Shown one piece after another: positions 27,890-36,786 of a DNA stretch of 64,000 bases; position 1 is the first letter of the stretch, and each line of letters opens with the position of its first letter. The position numbers were made by a program, and so were the translations under genes. Below the pieces are notes generated by a model. That model worked only from the letters and a program-made list of their open reading frames with translations, searched no databases and had not been told where the DNA came from. Origin of the DNA: Amycolatopsis arida (GTDB lineage: Bacteria; Actinomycetota; Actinomycetes; Mycobacteriales; Pseudonocardiaceae); contig NZ_FOWW01000001.1 in NCBI RefSeq assembly GCF_900115565.1, positions 935,731 to 999,730 of the forward strand. The letters run 5' to 3'.

Positions 27890-28423
27890 ATGAATGAGCT
27901 GTCTTCTGCCGGACGTGACGAGACTGGGGGATGGGCAGGGCCGCCTGCCGGAGAAGCGGCGCTGAACGTTCGACCAGCGAATCAGGTACTGGCGCAGTCT
28001 GCGCAGGCCTCGGTCACGGTACTAGAGTTGCGCAAGTATACGCATGGTTATGCGATCGAGGTTGAGGCGACGGCCACAACCGAGAGCGATGAGCCAGGAG
28101 AGCTCATCCGGTCGAGCATGGCTGAGCACCGCGGCACCCCGCCGGCGGTTCTACGGTTCATTGTTCAACTTTCGGATGGCCGTTCGGCCAGTACATTGGA
28201 TCATCAACTAGTTCCTTCTTTGCCTCCTGCACCACCCTACCTTGCCAGCCTTGGCGGGCCCGGCTACCACGTCACTGGCAAGCAACTCAGTAGCAGGCAA
28301 AGCCTCTGGCTTTGGCCTACCGTAGAGTCAGCGCACTTCAAATTGATGGCCGAATGGCCGCTGTTCGGCCTTTCGGCAAGCGGTATTTCGGTAGACGGAT
28401 CTACGCTTGCTACTCAGCGCTAG
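27890..28423 (+). CDS. Hypothetical protein of the low-GC insert
   Basis: The 177-residue protein has no recognisable domain. Its middle part (VTVLELRKYTHGYAIEVEAT, then PAVLRFIVQLSDGR) looks like a beta-rich domain. It is rich in codons ending in A or T compared with neighbours, so it is probably foreign. The ATG follows a GTAACGTGATAACGTC stretch with two TAACGT copies that could be a promoter or operator. A strong terminator hairpin follows. Function is unknown. Confidence 0.6.
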   Translation: MNELSSAGRDETGGWAGPPAGEAALNVRPANQVLAQSAQASVTVLELRKYTHGYAIEVEATATTESDEPGELIRSSMAEHRGTPPAVLRFIVQLSDGRSASTLDHQLVPSLPPAPPYLASLGGPGYHVTGKQLSSRQSLWLWPTVESAHFKLMAEWPLFGLSASGISVDGSTLATQR

Positions 28424-28434
28424 TGCGGCCACTC

Positions 28435-28468
28435 GTGGGTCGGGCAAGTGACCACCTGCCCGACCCAC
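28435..28468. terminator. Bidirectional terminator-like hairpin
   Basis: GTGGGTCGGGCA and its exact complement TGCCCGACCCAC form a 12-bp stem with a 10-nt loop between two convergent genes. It ends 11 nt after the plus-strand stop region and 15 nt before the minus-strand stop. Confidence 0.7.
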
Positions 28469-28483
28469 AAGGCATGTCAAGAC

Positions 28484-29033
28484 TCAGCCCTTAGTTGCGG
28501 GTGCCACTGCAAGATCTCGCGCAGTGTTTGTCGACCAATAGTCGTGCTGAGTGAAGTCGTCTTCGATCGCAACGTTGCCGTCGTCTTGAATACTGAGGTG
28601 GCATCCATCGTTTCCGCACCACGTGGAAGTGTTGCTCGCCCACCTTACCTGTCTGGAGTGGGTGTACACCACTAGGTTGCCGTCGTGTTGAAAGTCGACG
28701 TAGTCACCTGCTGCGACTCTGAGCAGCAGTCCAGGCGTGACTACCGTCAACCCAGACCTCAAGAAGGCCCCGGAGCATCACGAGCCTTGTCTGACCATCA
28801 GGCGAAGCTACGTGCTGGTTGTTGTGCATTCGCCAGCCGCCGTTGATATCCGTCGAACCAAGAATCTCTGAATCGCTCTTGGCATCGTTCGCACTCGACT
28901 GATGATCTGTTTGCGTAGGTGGACTTGCTAGCGCTGGCGGTGATGCCAGGGACCCCAATACCACGGACAGCAAAGCAGCAACTACAGCTGTACGCGCACG
29001 TAAATTTGACGTGCGGGAACTAAAACTGCGCAT
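28484..29033 (-). pseudogene. Secreted bulb-type (mannose-binding) lectin, frameshifted
   Basis: The ATG at 29033 starts a signal peptide: a basic MRSFSSRTSNLRARTA, then hydrophobic VVAALLSVVLGSLASPPALA. A mature part with WRMHNNQHVASPDGQTRLVM follows, the first bulb-lectin repeat. The frame then ends near 28704, while the continuation with YVDFQHDGNLVVY and LSIQDDGNVAIEDD (QxDxNxVxY-type sugar sites) lies in a second frame ending at 28484. A single frameshift around 28715-28765 would join them. Either the gene is broken or the sequence has an indel error. Lower GC than the surroundings suggests acquisition. Confidence 0.65.
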
Positions 29034-29486
29034 ATACTTCACCCCTGTTACTTGAGTGTAGGCGGTCGTCCGAACGCTTCCTTCCAAAAGAAGCACTCCA
29101 CGGCAACAGCGGGCGTACTTGTCCGACGCCAAGTTTGTTTCCCGCGCGCCCCCTGTTTCACTGACCGCCTGGTTGGCGACGGAATTTCGCAGGCGCCTCA
29201 CAGTCTTCACTCATGAGCCGTGGCGGGCAATACTCCGCACGTATGAACGTGAAGCTAACGTGACATCAAGAGAAAGATCGAGCAATTGTACCAGATTCCC
29301 TCAAAGCTCACTAACTTCTCGCTAAGCACTACTGCCAGTGGCGCTAATTCTAGATTCCGCGCGCGTGTCACGTGCTGAATTGTTATGACCATCGGAGAGT
29401 GAGCTCTTGGGCTGCTCTGTGTCATAGGCAGTCGTTATCGCGTCGACATCTCGTTGTTGAGGCGTCCGGCTAGGGAGATGAACGTC
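29034..29486. other. Low-GC intergenic part of the insert
   Basis: About 450 bp with markedly more A/T than the flanks. No gene with support is seen; a 68-codon plus-strand frame (29119-29325) lacks a ribosome site. It should contain the lectin promoter on the minus strand. Confidence 0.5.
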
Positions 29487-29723
29487 ATGGGTAAGCGTGG
29501 TCCCTGCGGTAAGCCCACTGCCTTGCGTATCCTGCACGGCGACCGCCCCGATCGGATCAACCACTCGGAGCTCGTACCTCCGGAGCAGGAGATTGAATGC
29601 CCTGAACGGGCGTCCCAGGCTGCGCGGTCGATCTGGGCACGTTTGGCCCCAACCCTGCATCAGCGCGACGTCCTCACCGCCTGGGACACCGACGCCCCAA
29701 CGAGTTCTGACCGAGCGAACTAA
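29487..29723 (+). pseudogene. Truncated phage terminase small subunit (P27-like)
   Basis: The 78 residues start MGKRGPCGKPTALRILHGDR followed by PDRINHSELVPPEQEIECP and then SIWARLAPTLHQRDVLTAWD. This is the N-terminal half of P27-family small terminases from actinophages (GKRGP..KPTALR..HGDRPDR, then VLTAWD). Complete members are about 120-160 residues. Here the frame ends shortly after LTAWDTDA at the edge of the GC-rich gene cluster, overlapping the stop of the convergent gene by 3 nt. It is a prophage remnant at the insert boundary. Confidence 0.78.
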
Positions 29724-30784
29724 CCCCGAGCGGCACCGGGGTCGGTCGCCGCGGCGATGCGGGCGCCCACCCTACGAGCGGCGGCGAAGCTGGCCCACCC
29801 GGTCAACTCCACCAGCCGGGCGTCGTCGGCTCCCGTGTCGCGGAGCCGAGCCACCGCCCCGTCGTCCACCTGGTAGGCGGCCATGGCGGTGAGCAGGGCC
29901 AGCCGACCAGCGGGCCGGTCCGGCGCCGGCAGCGTGGCCACGGGGTCCTCGACCCAGGCCCGGCTCGGCCCCGGCGGCTTCCCGGACCAGCCGGCCAGCT
30001 CGGTGGCCACCAGTTCGCGCACCGCCGGCGGCACCGACCGGGCGCCCGCCGCCTCGGCGGCGGCCGCCGCCCTGGCCAGCGCGCCGGCCACCGTGCCGTG
30101 CTCGGCGGCCCAGGCCAGCTCGGCCGGCAGCGGCGGCACCGCACCGGCGAACAGCTCCAGCGAGCTTCCCGGTGGCACCCGGCCCGGCCGCGGCCGCAGC
30201 ACGAACGCCAGCAGCCGGCGCGCGTACCGGCGGGCCCGGTCGGGCGCCCGCGGCGGGATGGGCGAGTCGTCGAGGAACACGTTGACCATGCGGTTGAGGT
30301 AGGTGAACGTCACCGCGACCCCGCCCAGCTCGGGCAGCCGCTCCGCGGGGAACGGCACCGCGCCGCCCTCCGCGCCGGCCCACGCGGCGAGGGCGCGCAC
30401 CCCGGGGTCGGCCGCCGGCCCGGTCCGGTCCCCGGTGACGGCGCCGGTGTCGCCGGGCGGGAGCAGGCCGTGCAGGGTCGCGCCGTGCACCTCGACGCAG
30501 TACGGACAGGCGTTGGCCCGGGAGACCGCGGTGGCCACCACCTCCTTGGCCGTCCGCCCGGCACGGCCGTCGGCGAGCAGCGTCTCGCGCAGCATCGCCC
30601 AGGTGGCCGCCAGCAGGTCCGGCGCCGGCGCGTGCAGGCTGACCGGCGGCGCCAGCATCCCGAAGTCCCGCTCCACCTGGGCGAAGACGCGGGCGACCAC
30701 CCCGGTGGCGGCACCAGGCCGCACCGGGCCCACGTGCCGGATCCGGGTCTGCGCGCCGCGCAGCGCGAGACGGACGAGCGACAT
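29720..30784 (-). CDS. Carboxymuconolactone decarboxylase/AhpD-like protein in the enediyne cluster
   Basis: The 354-residue protein has an AhpD-type redox motif ANACPYCVEVHGATLHG with Cys93, Cys96 and His100 at the start of the usual helical domain (TAKEVVATAVSRANACPYC). The second half (ERLPELGGVAVTFTYLNRM and onward) resembles a further helical repeat. AhpD-like proteins reduce peroxides or act as disulfide reductants, so a role in redox steps or self-protection is possible. GGGAGGAA precedes the ATG. It is the last gene of the second enediyne operon. Confidence 0.78.
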   Translation of the reverse strand: MSLVRLALRGAQTRIRHVGPVRPGAATGVVARVFAQVERDFGMLAPPVSLHAPAPDLLAATWAMLRETLLADGRAGRTAKEVVATAVSRANACPYCVEVHGATLHGLLPPGDTGAVTGDRTGPAADPGVRALAAWAGAEGGAVPFPAERLPELGGVAVTFTYLNRMVNVFLDDSPIPPRAPDRARRYARRLLAFVLRPRPGRVPPGSSLELFAGAVPPLPAELAWAAEHGTVAGALARAAAAAEAAGARSVPPAVRELVATELAGWSGKPPGPSRAWVEDPVATLPAPDRPAGRLALLTAMAAYQVDDGAVARLRDTGADDARLVELTGWASFAAARRVGARIAAATDPGAARG

Positions 30785-30810
30785 GCTTCCTCCCTGGACG
30801 TGGATTCTGG

Positions 30811-31401
30811 CTACCCGGTGACCTGCGCCAGGCTCGACGCCGCGACGTGCGCGACGCCGCCGACCGTGGCGCAGGCCAGCGCCCATCCCTGCGCGCCCAC
30901 CGCGACCACGCTGGCCCCGGGCCGCGGCCGGCAGAGCGCGCACCAGGACAGCCCGACCAGCGCGACCACCAGCCCGGTGTGCAGGGCCACCGCGCCCCCA
31001 CCGCCGAGCCAGGCCCCACCGAACGCGACGAGCGCGCCGCCCGCGGCGGCGGCCACCACGTACGGCGCCGCCCGGTGCACGAGCCCGACCGCCGGGGCGA
31101 ACCGCGGGTCGCCCCGGTGCCCGGCCACGTACAGCGGCACGCCGAGCACCGCGAGCAGGGGCACCACGAGCTGCCTCGGAAAGCCCACCCCTTCGGCCAG
31201 CAGCAGCTCCCCGAGCACGCCGGCGGCGGCGATCCCGGTGACCAGCCGGACCGCGCCGCGGCCGAGCGGCAGGAACGGCCGCAGCAGGCCGAACCCGGCC
31301 GCCACGAGCACCGCGGTGAGCACCACGACCCGCAGCACGGCCGGGCCGGCGAGCACGGGCACGTCGACCCCGTGCTCGTGGATGACCTGCGCGGCCCGCA
31401 C
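30811..31401 (-). CDS. Polytopic membrane protein of the enediyne operon
   Basis: The 196-residue protein has about six hydrophobic segments (for example AVLRVVVLTAVLVAAGFGLL, PLLAVLGVPLYVAG, APYVVAAAAGGALVAFGGAW). A CALCRP pair of cysteines lies in the C-terminal third. It is possibly related to the DUF6239 natural-product-associated family, but I cannot confirm this. The GTG start is 4 nt after the preceding gene. It probably acts in the membrane with the adjacent His-rich protein. Confidence 0.65.
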   Translation of the reverse strand: MRAAQVIHEHGVDVPVLAGPAVLRVVVLTAVLVAAGFGLLRPFLPLGRGAVRLVTGIAAAGVLGELLLAEGVGFPRQLVVPLLAVLGVPLYVAGHRGDPRFAPAVGLVHRAAPYVVAAAAGGALVAFGGAWLGGGGAVALHTGLVVALVGLSWCALCRPRPGASVVAVGAQGWALACATVGGVAHVAASSLAQVTG

Positions 31402-31405
31402 GGGG

Positions 31406-31990
31406 CTACTCGGCCGGCGGCCGGGGCGCGGAAACCGCGCAGCCGCACGCGATCCGGTCCCGCTCGGCCGGCAGCGGGCGCCGGTGCCGGACCATGGCCA
31501 CCACCATCGGCACGAACACGATCGTGTTGTAGAACAGGTGCAGCTCCACCCGCGGGATCACCAGCTGGACGATGCTGGTGGGCTTGTCGAAACCGAGCAG
31601 GTAGGTCCCGGTGACCGCCTGCAGCAGCAGGAGCAGGTGCTCGAGGTGGTGCCAGAACTGGATCCACAGCGCCGCCCGCCACCAGCTCGCCGCGCGCCCG
31701 ACGAACCCGTGCCGCAGCACGACGAAGCAGACCAACATCCCGATCGCGTAGGAGTAGTGCAGCCACTCCGAGGTCACCACCCACGGCAACCACAGCCCGA
31801 GCACACCGAGCGCCTCCGGCACCGGCCAGCCGAGCAGGTAGACCTGCACGGCCTGGGCGATGTGCTCGGCCCAGTGCGCGAGCACGAGCACCGCGAACGC
31901 CACCAGCGCGGGCCGGTGCCGGCGGGTGTTGAGCGTCTCGACGAGGCCGGGCCGCGGGCGGGCCGGCCTCGTCGGCAGTGTCGCCGTCAT
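31406..31990 (-). CDS. Polytopic membrane protein with conserved-looking His motifs
   Basis: The 194-residue protein has four to five hydrophobic segments and a regular set of membrane-facing motifs: HWAEH (about residues 39-43), EWLHYSY (about 75-81), WHHLEHLL (about 113-120) and ELHLFYN (about 149-155). Paired His/Glu residues in helices suggest a metal or heme site, as in membrane di-iron or b-type cytochromes. Its ATG lies 4 nt after the GMC oxidoreductase stop. I do not know a named family. A redox partner for the flavoenzymes or P450 is an inference. Confidence 0.68.
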   Translation of the reverse strand: MTATLPTRPARPRPGLVETLNTRRHRPALVAFAVLVLAHWAEHIAQAVQVYLLGWPVPEALGVLGLWLPWVVTSEWLHYSYAIGMLVCFVVLRHGFVGRAASWWRAALWIQFWHHLEHLLLLLQAVTGTYLLGFDKPTSIVQLVIPRVELHLFYNTIVFVPMVVAMVRHRRPLPAERDRIACGCAVSAPRPPAE

Positions 31991-31994
31991 CGCC

Positions 31995-33647
31995 CTACCT
32001 CCGGGCCAGGTCCGGAACCTGCCGGGCGGTCGCGCGCCGGGACGCGGTGCCCCCGTCGGGGGTGGGCGCCCCGTAGGTGACCTCGACGCCCCGCTCCCGT
32101 GCCGCCGCCACGATGGCCGGGACGGCCCGCTCGGCGAGTGCCGCGATGGTCATCGCCGGGTTCACGGTCAACGCGCCGGGCACCGCGGAGCCGTCGGTGA
32201 CGAAGATCCCGGGGTGGTCGCGCAGCTCGTGCCGATCGTCCAGTGCCGACGTCGCGGGGTCGTCGCCGATCCGGCAGGACGCCAGCGGGTGCACGGTGTA
32301 GGCGCCGACCACGTCATTGGTCCACGGCGCCACGGTCGCCAGCCCGTCCCGCTCGAGGATCTCCTTGACCTCGGCGTCGGCCTCGGCCCACCCGCGCAGT
32401 GTGTTGGGTGTCGGGTCGTAGCGCAGGGTGCCCCGACCGAGCATCTGCTGTGAGATGCGGTAGGCGTTGCCGGTGGGCGGCGGCGGGCCGAACACGCCCT
32501 CGTTGTCGTCCTCGGTCATCAGGAAGATGGTCAGCCAGGACTGCCAGCGCTTCAGCATCTCCTTCTTCTCGACACCGAACCACGTGGGGTCCTCGCCGCC
32601 GGGGACCTGGGCGAGGATCGTGCCGAGGCCCGGCGGGAAGTACAGCTGCTCCAGCGAGTACCGGGAATACTCCGGCAGGCTGCCGTCCAGCCGGTCCCAG
32701 CACGCCACGGTCGGCCCCTTGCCGATCTGGTTGGCCGCGTAGGCGAGGCCGTCACCGCGGTCGAGGCCGAGCACCTCGCGCACCCGGTCCTCGTTGATCA
32801 TCGCGGTGTTGAGCCGCTCGCCGTTGCCGGAGAAGTACCGGCCCACGGCGTGCGGCAGCGCACCGAGGGTGGGCTCGGAGCGCTGCAGGATCACCGGCGT
32901 GGCGCCGGCGCCCGCGGCCAGCACCACGATCTTGGCGTCCAGCACGCCGCCGCCGCCCTGCACGCGGTAGTCCTCGTCGTCGACCATCGTGTAGTGCACC
33001 CGATAGCCATCGTCTGTCCTGGACAGTTGCTGCACCTCGTGCAGCGGGCGGATCTCGGCGCCGTGCGCGAGCGCGGCCGGCAGGTAGTTGGTCAGCAACG
33101 AACGCTTGGCGTCGAACCGGCAACCGGCCATCATCCAGTTGCAGTTGGTGCAGGTGGCGTTGTCGACCGCCACCGGGGCCGGGTTCGCGGTCCGTCCGGA
33201 GTGGTGGCACGCGGCCGCCCACAGCCCGCCCGCGTACGACACGTCGCTCCAGTCCTGCTTGCTCACCGGGAGTGACTCGCTGACCCGGTCGTACCAGGGC
33301 TCGAGACTGTCCCTGTTGATCGCCGCCGGCCACATGCGACGGCCGATGCCGCCGTGCCGCTCGAACACGAACCGGGGCGCGCGGGGCATGGCGGCGAAGT
33401 AGACGACACTGCCGCCGCCGACGCAGTTGCCGCCGAGCACGCTCATCCCGTCGCCGACGACGAAGTCGAAGATCCGGGTGTAGGACGAGCCGAGCAGGAA
33501 GTCGTGCTCGAAGTCCGCGGACTCCAGCCACGGCCCGCGCTCCAGCACCACCACCTTCGCCCCGCCCGCGGCCAGGTGGTAGGCGGCGATGGCGCCGCCG
33601 AAGCCGCTGCCGACGATGACGACGTCCGTGCGCTCGATGCTGCTCAT
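31995..33647 (-). CDS. GMC family FAD-dependent oxidoreductase (E9-like)
   Basis: The 550-residue glucose-methanol-choline oxidoreductase has the FAD motif DVVIVGSGFGGAIAAYHLAA (about residues 8-27), VLGGNCVGGGSVVYF (the GGSS-type GMC loop), and the C-terminal signature DGSAVPGALTVNPAMTIAAL. It also has CTNCNWMMAGC, a cysteine-rich insertion near residue 180. GMC proteins of enediyne clusters are conventionally E9. The ATG overlaps the DUF5987 stop (ATGA), so the two are coupled. Confidence 0.9.
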   Translation of the reverse strand: MSSIERTDVVIVGSGFGGAIAAYHLAAGGAKVVVLERGPWLESADFEHDFLLGSSYTRIFDFVVGDGMSVLGGNCVGGGSVVYFAAMPRAPRFVFERHGGIGRRMWPAAINRDSLEPWYDRVSESLPVSKQDWSDVSYAGGLWAAACHHSGRTANPAPVAVDNATCTNCNWMMAGCRFDAKRSLLTNYLPAALAHGAEIRPLHEVQQLSRTDDGYRVHYTMVDDEDYRVQGGGGVLDAKIVVLAAGAGATPVILQRSEPTLGALPHAVGRYFSGNGERLNTAMINEDRVREVLGLDRGDGLAYAANQIGKGPTVACWDRLDGSLPEYSRYSLEQLYFPPGLGTILAQVPGGEDPTWFGVEKKEMLKRWQSWLTIFLMTEDDNEGVFGPPPPTGNAYRISQQMLGRGTLRYDPTPNTLRGWAEADAEVKEILERDGLATVAPWTNDVVGAYTVHPLASCRIGDDPATSALDDRHELRDHPGIFVTDGSAVPGALTVNPAMTIAALAERAVPAIVAAARERGVEVTYGAPTPDGGTASRRATARQVPDLARR

Positions 33648-34213
33648 GCGGGGCTCCCGGATGCGGTCGTGTCGGGATGGAGGTCGGCCAGCTTCCGGCC
33701 GTAGGAGAAGCTCGGCGAGCGCCACAGCCCGTCGGCGTCCGGCGTGGTGAAGCCCATCGCCAGCAGGCCGGGGTGGCCGTTCGCGATGGCCTCGGCGGTG
33801 TGCCGGTGGGCGGCGCTGTCGAAGGCCATGTTGCTGAACAGCGCGAGGCTGACCCAGCCGTCCTTCTCCGGGTGACCGGGCGCGGTCAGGGTGCGCACCA
33901 GCTCGGTGCGGTGCGCGAAGTCCAGCGCGACGAACGCGGGCAGCGCGCCGTCCAGCTCGACCCCGCGCTCGGCGGCGAACGCCTCGGCGTGCTTGTTCAG
34001 CGCCTCGGACAGCGGCCGCAGGCCGGCGGTCACCCCGGTCGCCGGGGTGCGCAGCAGCTCGAGCGCGCCCGCGGCGACGGCGCCCGGCCCCGCCGACGCC
34101 CCGGCGATGGCGTGGTCGCCGGCGGAGCGCTTCTCGCCGGGAACGATGGTGTCGGCGAACGCCTCCAGGGTCATCGTCTCGACCCTGTCCTCCTCGGTCG
34201 GGATGGGGTCCAC
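33644..34213 (-). CDS. DUF5987 / gluconate 2-dehydrogenase subunit 3-like partner
   Basis: The 189-residue protein opens with MTLEAFADTIVPGEKRSAGD (about residues 14-33), the ADTIVPG signature shared with gluconate 2-dehydrogenase subunit 3 proteins. It then has FAHRTELVRTLTAPGHPEKDG. Such small subunits bind GMC flavoproteins, and the next gene is exactly that, overlapping by 4 nt. AGGAGGAA stands before the GTG start. An obligate partner of the E9-like oxidoreductase is the simplest reading; the position matches E8-type genes in other clusters, by inference. Confidence 0.78.
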   Translation of the reverse strand: MDPIPTEEDRVETMTLEAFADTIVPGEKRSAGDHAIAGASAGPGAVAAGALELLRTPATGVTAGLRPLSEALNKHAEAFAAERGVELDGALPAFVALDFAHRTELVRTLTAPGHPEKDGWVSLALFSNMAFDSAAHRHTAEAIANGHPGLLAMGFTTPDADGLWRSPSFSYGRKLADLHPDTTASGSPA

Positions 34214-34311
34214 GGCCGGTTCCTCCTCGGCGGGATGTGTCGGGCGGGATACCAGGACAGCAGGGGCGCGGCGGCGACGGCGTCTCCTCGGCTGCCGCGC
34301 CGGCGGGTGGG

Positions 34312-35718
34312 TCAGGCGGTGCGCACGGTCATCGCCAGTCCATTCCGGACGCGCAGCGACAGCATCGGCTCGGCGACCACCGGCCGGCCGGGCACCGCGG
34401 TCAACCGCAGCTCGCGGGTGATCATGGCCAGCACGAAGACGGCCTCCATCATCCCGAGGTGGCTGCCGACGCAGAACCGTGGACCGGCGCCGAACGGCAG
34501 GTAGGCGTAGCGGGGCCGATCCGTGGTCGCCTCGGGGTCGAAGCGCTCGGGGTCGAAGCGGTCCGGGTCCGGCCAGAACTCCGGGTGCCGGTGCAGGGTG
34601 TACGGGCAGACCAGCACGTCGGCCCCCGCCGGCACGGCGTAGCCGCCCACCACGTCGCCGGCCAGCGCCTGCCGGGGCAGGATCCACACCGGAGGGTAGA
34701 GCCGCATGGCCTCCTGCACGACCATCGTCGTGTAGGTCAGCCGGCGCAGGTCCCCGTGCTCGGGAAGCCGGTCGCCGAGCACGGCCACCGCCTCCGCGCG
34801 CAACCGCTCGAACACGTCCGGGTGGCGGTCCACGAGGTACAGCGCCCAGCCGAGCGTGCTGGCCGTGGTCTCGTGCCCGGCCAGCAGCAGGGTCACCAGC
34901 TCGTCGCGCATCCGCCGCCGGCCGACCGCGGGGTCGGGCTCGGCGCGGGTGGACCGGACCAGCCGGGAGAGCACGTCGTCCGCCTCGGGCCGGGTGTCGC
35001 CACCGGTGCGCAGGTGCTCGCTCACCAGCGTGGCGACCACGCGCTCCAGCTCGCGCCGGGCCCGGCGGAAGCGCCGCTGCCGGGGCAGCGGCACCCACTG
35101 CGGCACCATCGACAGCGTGACCATCTCGAACATCGCCTGGTCCTGCACGGCCTCAAAGGCAGCGCCAACCGTGCCAATGGAGTTGAATGCGTCGAGGTCG
35201 GTGTCGAGCAGCGTCCGGCCGAGCACCCCGAGGGTGAGCCCGGTCAGCTCGGCGGTCACGTCGACCGGCGGGCCGCCCGCCTTCGTCCGCAGCCGCGCGA
35301 CCAGCCGGGCCGCCTCCTCGGCGACCACTCCGGCCTTGCCGGCGATCCGCCGGTGCTGGAACACCGGCTGGATCGTTCGGCGTTGGGTGCGCCAGAGCTC
35401 GCCCTCGCTGGTGAGCAGTCCGTCGCCGAGCGCCCGCCTGGCCTGCACCAGCCCGATGCCCTTGTGGTAGTTGGCGCTGTTGTCGGCCAGCACGTGCTTG
35501 GCGTGGTCGGGGTGGTTGAAGAAGTACAGCACCTTGGGCCCGATCGCCATCCGCACCGCGTCGCCGTGGTTCCGGGCCGCGGTGGACATCAGCCGGAGGC
35601 GGTCGGTGGCCAGGTCTTTCAACAGCCGCGGCGTCGCCCGGCGCGGGGGGCCGGGTGGTACCCGGGGCGGGATCCCGTCCCGGGTACCACCGACGGTGCC
35701 GGGGACCACGGCGGTCAT
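34312..35718 (-). CDS. Cytochrome P450 (E7-like)
   Basis: The 468-residue P450 has the I-helix LLLAGHETTASTLGW, the K-helix EAMR in VVQEAMRLYPPVW, and the heme loop FGAGPRFCVGSHLGMME with the axial Cys at about residue 416. The overall pattern (GDGLLTSEGELWRTQRRTIQP) is that of CYP102/CYP4-like class members. It should oxidise the enediyne core or a peripheral unit, using ferredoxin and reductase from elsewhere. The ATG overlaps the preceding UnbU stop as ATGA. Confidence 0.93.
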   Translation of the reverse strand: MTAVVPGTVGGTRDGIPPRVPPGPPRRATPRLLKDLATDRLRLMSTAARNHGDAVRMAIGPKVLYFFNHPDHAKHVLADNSANYHKGIGLVQARRALGDGLLTSEGELWRTQRRTIQPVFQHRRIAGKAGVVAEEAARLVARLRTKAGGPPVDVTAELTGLTLGVLGRTLLDTDLDAFNSIGTVGAAFEAVQDQAMFEMVTLSMVPQWVPLPRQRRFRRARRELERVVATLVSEHLRTGGDTRPEADDVLSRLVRSTRAEPDPAVGRRRMRDELVTLLLAGHETTASTLGWALYLVDRHPDVFERLRAEAVAVLGDRLPEHGDLRRLTYTTMVVQEAMRLYPPVWILPRQALAGDVVGGYAVPAGADVLVCPYTLHRHPEFWPDPDRFDPERFDPEATTDRPRYAYLPFGAGPRFCVGSHLGMMEAVFVLAMITRELRLTAVPGRPVVAEPMLSLRVRNGLAMTVRTA

Positions 35719-36779
35719 GCCGCGGCCGCCTCGCCGGGTGGCCGGCCGGCCCGCGCGGCGGGCTCCACGGCCGGCTCGGCGGCGGGCACCGCCGAGCCGG
35801 CGGTGGGCAGGCCGGTGACCGCGGGTGCCGGCGGGGCCGCCGGCGCGCTCTCGGCCGCCGCCCGCTGCTGGGCCTCCCGCTGCTCCCTGGCCTTGTTCAC
35901 GAAGTGCACCGACCAGAGGAACCCGCCGCGGATCAGGCAGACGGCCGCGGTGGCGAAGAACAGCCCGTAGGCGATCCCCGCGCCGGTGAGCAGCCCGTAG
36001 ATCACCGCGACGCCGGCGCCGAAGGCGAACTGGGAGGCGGGCCGCGAGGGCGTCGTGCCCGGGTCGGTGATCATGTAGTTGGTGAACAGCACGAACGCGA
36101 CACCGGTCATCATGCCCAGCGCGCCGAGGATCGCGGTGTCCAGCAGGATGCCGCGCACCACCGCCTGCAGCACGAAGAAGCCGAGCCAGCCGGCGATCAG
36201 CCACATCCGGCCGGTGAGCTTGGCGTTGAGCATCGTGCCGGCCACCAGGATGAGCACCGGGATCAGCCAGTCGACCACGCCGCCGACGTTCTCGGTGAAG
36301 TGGTACGGCGGCGCGATGCTCGCCCACGGGAACAGCAGCAGGATCACCGCGATGCCGAAGTTGGACGGGTTCATGTAGTGCCGCAGCCGGCCACGCACCG
36401 GCGCCCGCAGCACCCACTTCGCCCCGACCGCGACGGTGATCCCGAACATCATCACCAGGATCTGGTCCTGCGGGTAGGTCAACATGTTCACCGCGAGGCT
36501 GGTGATGTGCGCGGGGTAGAGGAACTCCACGAACCCGCGCGCGCCGGTGCCGGCGAACCGCACCGGCCGGCCCTCCGCCCGCGCGCCGATCGTCTCCAGC
36601 ACCAGCTCGACCGTGTAGCCCGTGGCCAGCGCCACGAGCGGCCACAGCCACGGCTGCTCGAACCCGAGCAGGGTGTAGCCGAGGATGTTGAACACGGTCA
36701 TCGAGATGGCGAACCGCCGCAGCGCCGTGATCACCTTCGGGTCGTGCCGGGGTGGGCTGGTCGTCTTCTGCTCGGCCAT
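35715..36779 (-). CDS. unbU: Enediyne cassette membrane protein, UnbU-like (RnfD-like)
   Basis: The 354-residue protein has about eight to ten membrane segments resembling RnfD/NqrB electron-transport subunits. HYMNPSNFGIAVILLLFPW (about residues 132-150) and MITDPGTTPSRPASQ are the recognisable pieces. The last 60 residues are a soluble Ala/Pro-rich tail. UnbU belongs to the five-gene warhead cassette (pksE, thioesterase, unbL, unbV, unbU) and is needed for enediyne formation, but its chemistry is not known. Its ATG follows the UnbV stop by 7 nt. Confidence 0.88.
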   Translation of the reverse strand: MAEQKTTSPPRHDPKVITALRRFAISMTVFNILGYTLLGFEQPWLWPLVALATGYTVELVLETIGARAEGRPVRFAGTGARGFVEFLYPAHITSLAVNMLTYPQDQILVMMFGITVAVGAKWVLRAPVRGRLRHYMNPSNFGIAVILLLFPWASIAPPYHFTENVGGVVDWLIPVLILVAGTMLNAKLTGRMWLIAGWLGFFVLQAVVRGILLDTAILGALGMMTGVAFVLFTNYMITDPGTTPSRPASQFAFGAGVAVIYGLLTGAGIAYGLFFATAAVCLIRGGFLWSVHFVNKAREQREAQQRAAAESAPAAPPAPAVTGLPTAGSAVPAAEPAVEPAARAGRPPGEAAAA

Positions 36780-36786
36780 CTCCGCC

